Position numbers and translations under genes: made by a program
The notes under the pieces: model-generated
What the model was told of the DNA's origin: nothing
Seen by the model: only the letters and a program-made list of their open reading frames with translations
Databases searched by the model: none
In this document: piece after piece, positions 59,655-64,000 of the stretch
Layout of the letters: each line of letters begins with the position of its first letter
Position numbering within the stretch: position 1 is the first letter of the stretch
Source: Bordetella parapertussis
GTDB taxonomy: Bacteria; Pseudomonadota; Gammaproteobacteria; Burkholderiales; Burkholderiaceae_D
Assembly (NCBI GenBank): GCA_945866125.1
Contig: CAMBFZ010000010.1
Location: forward strand, 62,001 to 126,000
Reading direction: 5' to 3'
DNA length: 64,000 nucleotides

Positions 59655-60413
59655 ATGATTGAATTTATTCAAGGACTCAATTGGGTCATTGTCGGGCAAA
59701 TTATTCTGATCGATATTTTGCTGGGGGGGGACAATGCGATCGTCATCGCGCTGGCATGCAGGCACTTACCCGAATCTTCCCGCATGAAAGGCATCGTCTA
59801 CGGCACTGCCGGCGCAATCATTGCGCGCATTGTCCTCATCACCTTTGCTGTGACGCTGCTGTCCTTGCCTTATCTGAAAATCGCTGGTGGTGTGCTACTG
59901 ATGTGGATCGCACTCAAGCTGCTCTCTAATGAAGAAGAAAGTGCTGAGGAAATTGATGGCGGTGACCGCGTAATTACAGCCATCAAGACGATTATCGTCG
60001 CTGACCTTGCCATGAGCATTGATAACGTGATTGCCGTCGCCAGCGCTGCAGAGCAGGCTAACGCGGACCACAAAATGCTCCTCGTGGTGCTGGGCATCTT
60101 GGTCAGTATCCCCGTCGTTGTCTGGGGTAGCTCGGTTGTCCTGCGGGTCATGGATCGAATCCCTGCGCTGGTCACGGCCGGCGCGGCGCTACTGGGCTAT
60201 CTGGGTGCGTCGATGATTTCAACCGACCTGGCCATTGCGGGCAACGTGGCGCAATTTTTACCGGCTTCGGCGTTGCATTTTCCGGACTTAGGTCTGCACC
60301 TGAGCTTAGCAGGCGTCATTGGTGCTTCGCTCGTGGTCAGCGGAGGATGGTGGCTTAATCAGCGCGCAATCAGGCACGCCGCCGTAGATATAAACAGACC
60401 CGAAGTACACTAA
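59655..60413 (+). CDS. TerC-family integral membrane protein (YjbE type)
   Basis: 252 residues, seven to eight helices. The family motif LLGGDNAIVIALACRHLP and its second-half counterpart ADLAMSIDNVIAVAS (both with conserved Asp-Asn) define the TerC/YjbE group. Members export Mn2+ or act in metal loading of secreted enzymes. Same strand as trkH after 45 bp; possibly co-transcribed. Substrate is inferred from family only. Convergent with the next gene. Confidence 0.85.
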   Translation: MIEFIQGLNWVIVGQIILIDILLGGDNAIVIALACRHLPESSRMKGIVYGTAGAIIARIVLITFAVTLLSLPYLKIAGGVLLMWIALKLLSNEEESAEEIDGGDRVITAIKTIIVADLAMSIDNVIAVASAAEQANADHKMLLVVLGILVSIPVVVWGSSVVLRVMDRIPALVTAGAALLGYLGASMISTDLAIAGNVAQFLPASALHFPDLGLHLSLAGVIGASLVVSGGWWLNQRAIRHAAVDINRPEVH

Positions 60414-60466
60414 TGCGGCAGGCAGCTGCGACTAGCGTACCGTTGACTCTTTACCTTCGGCGACAA

Positions 60467-62635
60467 TCAGGCTTCTTTATAGCGGAATCCATGGTGCCGA
60501 AGCGGGAGTGAACGCAGGCGTTTGCCGGTGGCCTTGAACAAGGCATTGGCCAAAGCAGGAATGACCCCGCCTATCGGTGGCTCGCCAACGCCGCCCCAAA
60601 ATCCGCCACTTGGCATAATGATGCTAACGACTTCAGGCGAATGATTGATGCGGGTAATCGGATAGTCACCAAAATTCGATTCGACTACCCTGCCCTTGGC
60701 GATGGTGATGTCCTCGAACATTAACGCGCTCAACCCCCACACCACGCCGCCTTCGATCTGCGCCTTGACCGCATCAGGGTGCACGACATGGCCGCAGTCG
60801 ATGGCAACCACGACGCGCTTAACGTCGATGACGACGCCATCAGTGACCGACAATTCAACTGCGGCAGCGGTGAAACTGCCATAAGAATCCACTACCGCAA
60901 TGCCGCGATGCACGCCCGCTGCAGCCGGTGTGTCCCAGCCAATGGCTTTGGCTGCCGCATCAAGTACCGCGAGATCTTTTTTGCCAGCCAATAAATTACG
61001 ACGAAATGTATAGGGGTCTTTACCAGCCGCGTGGGCGAGTTCGTCGATGAAACATTCACGGTAAAACGGATTATTGGTGTGCGCGACAGCACGCCAGAAA
61101 CCCGGCGGCACATGCGGCGCTTTCATTACATATTCATGCGTAAAATGTGGCACGGCATAGGGATTGTCGCGAAACACACGGGTATTGATTTGATCAATAC
61201 CGTCCTTGATCATCACGGGAAAAACGGTGGCCGCAATCGATTGATCCGATTGCCTGACCTGCCAGCCCGTCCAGTTGCCGCCCTGATCCAGACCGCCCCG
61301 CATGCGCACCACCGACACCGGCCGGTAACGTCCCTGCCGCATGTCTTCTTCACGCGACCACTGGAGCTTGACGGGCACGCCGGGCATGGTTTTGGCAATC
61401 AGCACGGCCTGCTTGACGTACTCCTGAAACACACCTCGACGCCCGAAACCGCCGCCAGCATGCATTTTGTGCAGGTAGACTTTATCGAGCGGGATTTCAG
61501 CTGTCTCCGACGCGGCGGTGATGGCGGTCTCGCCATTTTGCGTGCCAACCCAGACATCGAGCCGCTCGGCGGTGTACAAGGCGGTGGCAGTCTGGGGCTC
61601 GAGTGTAGCGTGGTTTAAAAATCCGGTGCTGTATTCGGCTTCAATGACCGTGGCCGCCGACGCCAGCGCACCATCAGCGTCGCCGTCCTTGCGAGCGACT
61701 GGCACAGCTTTGGCCTCGAGCCCGCTTTTCATCATTGTCATGATTGATGCACTGCTGACGTCACCGTTCTCGCCTTCGTTCCATTCGACCACTAATGCCT
61801 TGATAGCCTGATTCGCCTGCCACCAATTGGTCGCGACCACGGCGACCCACTCCTCGGACACGACCACGCTTTTGACCCCACGCAGTGCGCGCGCTTTTTG
61901 ATCGTCAATGCGTTTGACGGTACCGCCAAATACGGGGCACTGCAAAATGGACGCGTGCAACAAGCCAGGCAGGCTCACATCGGCTGCGTACAGTTGGCTG
62001 CCATTGACCTTGGCGGGAATATCAAAACGGGCTGGTGAGGTGCCAATCACAGACCATTGCGCGGGTAGCTTGAGTACCGGTTCAGCGGGCACCGGCAACT
62101 GACTTGCCGCAACAGCTAACTCGCCGTAGCGCAGGCGCTTGCCGGAAGCATGGATGACTACACTGGCTGCAGCACGGCATTCAGCCACGGGTACCTTCCA
62201 TTGCGCGGCCGCAGCGGCGATCAGCATCTCGCGCGCAGCAGCACCGGCGCGACGCACGTACTCATGCGAATCACGGATGCCGCGACTGCCACCGGTCGAC
62301 ATGTCTTTAAAAATTCGTTTACGACGCACATGCATGTTGACATCCGCGTACTCGGGACGCACTTTGCTCCAGTCGCATTCAAGCTCTTCGGCTACGAGCT
62401 GCGCCAGACCAGTAAAGGTACCTTGTCCCATCTCGGAGCGGGCAATGCGTATGATGACGGTATCGTCGGGTTCGATCACAATCCAGTGCGTGACTTCAGG
62501 ATGCGACGGCGCCGAACCTGCGTGATCCGCAGCGGCTGCGTCGTTCAACTGAAATCCTAGTAGCATGACGCCACCAAGCGCTGCGGATTGCTGAAGAAAC
62601 TGGCGACGGCCAATACGTGGCTGGGCATGGGGCAT
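60467..62635 (-). CDS. Molybdenum hydroxylase large subunit (isoquinoline 1-oxidoreductase beta type), Tat-exported
   Basis: 722 residues from ATG 62635 (CGGAG 7 nt before). Tat signal GRRQFLQQSAALGG. Periplasmic xanthine-dehydrogenase-family large subunit with duplicated aldehyde-oxidase-type domains (IARSEMGQGTFTGLAQLVAEEL; HKMHAGGGFGRRG with the Mo-contacting Gly-rich loop; GGFWGGVGEPPIGGVIPALANAL with the catalytic Glu in GEP). Usually partnered by a small 2Fe-2S subunit (IorA), which is not adjacent; the flanking genes are unrelated. Substrate unknown (N-heterocycle or aldehyde). Confidence 0.87.
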   Translation of the reverse strand: MPHAQPRIGRRQFLQQSAALGGVMLLGFQLNDAAAADHAGSAPSHPEVTHWIVIEPDDTVIIRIARSEMGQGTFTGLAQLVAEELECDWSKVRPEYADVNMHVRRKRIFKDMSTGGSRGIRDSHEYVRRAGAAAREMLIAAAAAQWKVPVAECRAAASVVIHASGKRLRYGELAVAASQLPVPAEPVLKLPAQWSVIGTSPARFDIPAKVNGSQLYAADVSLPGLLHASILQCPVFGGTVKRIDDQKARALRGVKSVVVSEEWVAVVATNWWQANQAIKALVVEWNEGENGDVSSASIMTMMKSGLEAKAVPVARKDGDADGALASAATVIEAEYSTGFLNHATLEPQTATALYTAERLDVWVGTQNGETAITAASETAEIPLDKVYLHKMHAGGGFGRRGVFQEYVKQAVLIAKTMPGVPVKLQWSREEDMRQGRYRPVSVVRMRGGLDQGGNWTGWQVRQSDQSIAATVFPVMIKDGIDQINTRVFRDNPYAVPHFTHEYVMKAPHVPPGFWRAVAHTNNPFYRECFIDELAHAAGKDPYTFRRNLLAGKKDLAVLDAAAKAIGWDTPAAAGVHRGIAVVDSYGSFTAAAVELSVTDGVVIDVKRVVVAIDCGHVVHPDAVKAQIEGGVVWGLSALMFEDITIAKGRVVESNFGDYPITRINHSPEVVSIIMPSGGFWGGVGEPPIGGVIPALANALFKATGKRLRSLPLRHHGFRYKEA

Positions 62636-62841
62636 AAAATAACTCCGGATGCAGATGGCAGATGAATGAAGAAGAAGTAAACACGCAACAAAACATGATG
62701 GTACCAAAGTCAAGACCAGAGACCAGTGCTTGACCGATTGCTCGGATAAACTAGGGTCGCATACAGGTCATTCATTTTTTAACTTAACGGGCTGATTTTT
62801 TTCGCTTTTTTTAACAGCCCATCCAGCAAGGAAGCCGCGCC

Positions 62842-63078
62842 ATGAAAGTCAAACAAATCCTCACCGGTGTTGAACTCGTCATCGCCGACCTCGAAGTCGA
62901 ACTCAACGGCAGCTTGCGTTCTAACGCTACGCTGTGCGCGTTACTGCGCGATGACAACGGCAAAGAAATTGTGATACCCCTTAACACGCCAGATGGCCGG
63001 CCGATTTTCATGAATCCTGAGAATGCGATTGCCGACAGCGCACAGGGCGATCACGGTGCGTCAGCCAAACCGGATTGA
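62842..63078 (+). CDS. Hypothetical small protein
   Basis: 78 residues, soluble, mixed alpha/beta character (MKVKQILTGVELVIADLEVE). AAGGA lies upstream of the ATG at moderate spacing. It ends 14 bp before nhaA, so the two may share a transcript. No family recognised. Confidence 0.6.
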   Translation: MKVKQILTGVELVIADLEVELNGSLRSNATLCALLRDDNGKEIVIPLNTPDGRPIFMNPENAIADSAQGDHGASAKPD

Positions 63079-63092
63079 GAAGCCCGCGACCT

Positions 63093-64000
63093 ATGCTGAC
63101 CAACGTTCATCGCCTGACGAGTACCTTTAATCGATTTGTCGAATCCGAAAAATCGAGCGGCGTGCTGCTGATTGCCTGCACGCTTATTGCCATTGCGCTG
63201 ACCAATTCTGCCCTGGGCCCACTCTACCTGGGATTCTGGCAGCTTCATATCGCTGGCCTGAGTCTGGAACACTGGATCAATGACGGGCTCATGGCCGTCT
63301 TTTTTCTGCTGATCGGGCTTGAGCTTGAACGCGAACTCTATGTCGGCGAACTGTCTGATTTTAAAAACGCCTTGCTGCCAATTGTGGCCGCAGTAGGCGG
63401 CATGGTAGCGCCTGCCTTAGTCCACTATCTGCTAAACGCAGGTCTGCCCACGCAAAACGGCGTCGGCATCCCGATGGCCACAGATATTGCGTTTGCCCTC
63501 GGCGTACTGGCAATATTGGGCGCCCGCATTCCGACTTCGCTCAAGGTATTTGTCGTCGCCTTTGCCGTGATTGATGATCTTGGCGCCATCGTCCTCATCG
63601 CCTTGTTTTATACCGCCGACGTGTCGACGCTCTATCTGGCAGCGGCGCTGACACTGTGGCTGGTGCTACTGTTGATGAACCGTCTCTGGCGAATCACTGC
63701 ACCGCTACCTTATCTCCTAGGTGGGGCGATCATGTGGGTGCTTATGCTCAAGTCGGGTATTCATGCGACGGTCACTGGTGTAATGCTGGCTTTTGCGATT
63801 CCGTTTTCGGCGCGGGCGGAAGATCAGGCCTCTCCCTCACACAAGCTGGAAAATTTCCTGCACAAGCCAGCGGCTTTTTTGATTTTGCCGATTTTCGCGC
63901 TGGCCAATACCGGCATTCTGTTTGAGTCCGGCTGGATCGATGGCTTATTGAGTGCCAACAGCCTGGGCATTGCTGCCGGCCTGGTACTGGGCAAGCCAGT
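63093..64000 (+). CDS. nhaA: Na+/H+ antiporter NhaA, 3' end outside window
   Basis: 302 codons visible. NhaA hallmarks are the pair of essential Asp in FAVIDDLGAIV and the first-half motif GIPMATDIAFALGVL with the conserved Asp of helix IV. GLELERELYVGELSDFKNALLPI matches the N-terminal regulatory region. It exchanges Na+ for H+ across the inner membrane. The frame runs open to the end of the window. It adds to the cation theme of the trk/terC region but is separated from it by the Mo-hydroxylase gene. Confidence 0.93.
   Translation, partial: MLTNVHRLTSTFNRFVESEKSSGVLLIACTLIAIALTNSALGPLYLGFWQLHIAGLSLEHWINDGLMAVFFLLIGLELERELYVGELSDFKNALLPIVAAVGGMVAPALVHYLLNAGLPTQNGVGIPMATDIAFALGVLAILGARIPTSLKVFVVAFAVIDDLGAIVLIALFYTADVSTLYLAAALTLWLVLLLMNRLWRITAPLPYLLGGAIMWVLMLKSGIHATVTGVMLAFAIPFSARAEDQASPSHKLENFLHKPAAFLILPIFALANTGILFESGWIDGLLSANSLGIAAGLVLGKP

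Overview
The window reads as chromosomal DNA of a Gram-negative betaproteobacterium, most likely order Burkholderiales and possibly Oxalobacteraceae. This is inferred from gene content and style: flagellar motAB, Tat and TRAP binding proteins, an LpxO-like hydroxylase, a FemAB-like protein, two-partner secretion with an extended signal peptide, and high coding density. No rRNA, tRNA, CRISPR array, integrase or complete IS element is visible.

Layout. 1-3549 (minus): a gamma-glutamyltransferase followed by a glutamate/aspartate-type ABC importer (binding protein, permease, start of second permease). This looks like one operon that liberates and imports glutamate. 3754-15273: motB and motA lie 10 kb apart in opposite orientation, as if the ~10.7 kb between them had been inverted. 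Between them sit an Ala/Pro repeat protein, an orphan ParA-like ATPase divergent from a coiled-coil/membrane protein pair, an alpha carbonic anhydrase, an LpxO-like hydroxylase, a Sel1-plus-LRR protein and an HTTM/DCC pair. 15461-17365: a small membrane protein, a FemAB-like protein and a membrane-linked methyltransferase. 17473-25816: an amide uptake and hydrolysis cluster (MarR regulator, AmiC-like sensor, five-gene urea/branched-chain-type ABC transporter, amidase-signature amidase). 25922-27680: LysR divergent from a maleylacetoacetate-isomerase-type GST.

27769-39230 is the most rearranged part. The 5' end of a xoxF-type methanol dehydrogenase gene is cut off and joined to the tail of a contact-dependent-inhibition-like locus (fhaC/cdiB transporter, giant fhaB/cdiA exoprotein, immunity gene). 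The exoprotein gene carries one in-frame TAG, and its 3' end has been duplicated into tandem orphan toxin-tail/immunity modules. Heptanucleotide tandem repeats lie upstream of both locus genes. 39581-40674 holds ppnP, a decayed higB-like toxin and its intact overlapping antitoxin.

40822-53651: assorted metabolic genes (M20 peptidase, SET protein, YkgJ/GNAT-like pair, acyl-CoA synthetase, epoxide-hydrolase-like enzyme, a flavoprotein operon, a NaChBac-type channel, two NAD(P)-dependent dehydrogenases, an orphan TRAP binding protein). 53654-60413: a REP-like repeat cluster abuts a KdpD-like kinase lacking its N-terminal half, then a KdpE-like regulator, a small helical protein, trkA, trkH and a TerC-family protein, apparently a K+ homeostasis island. 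60467-62635: an orphan molybdenum hydroxylase large subunit. 62842-64000: a small hypothetical protein and the start of nhaA.

All names are from reading the translations. No database search was possible.
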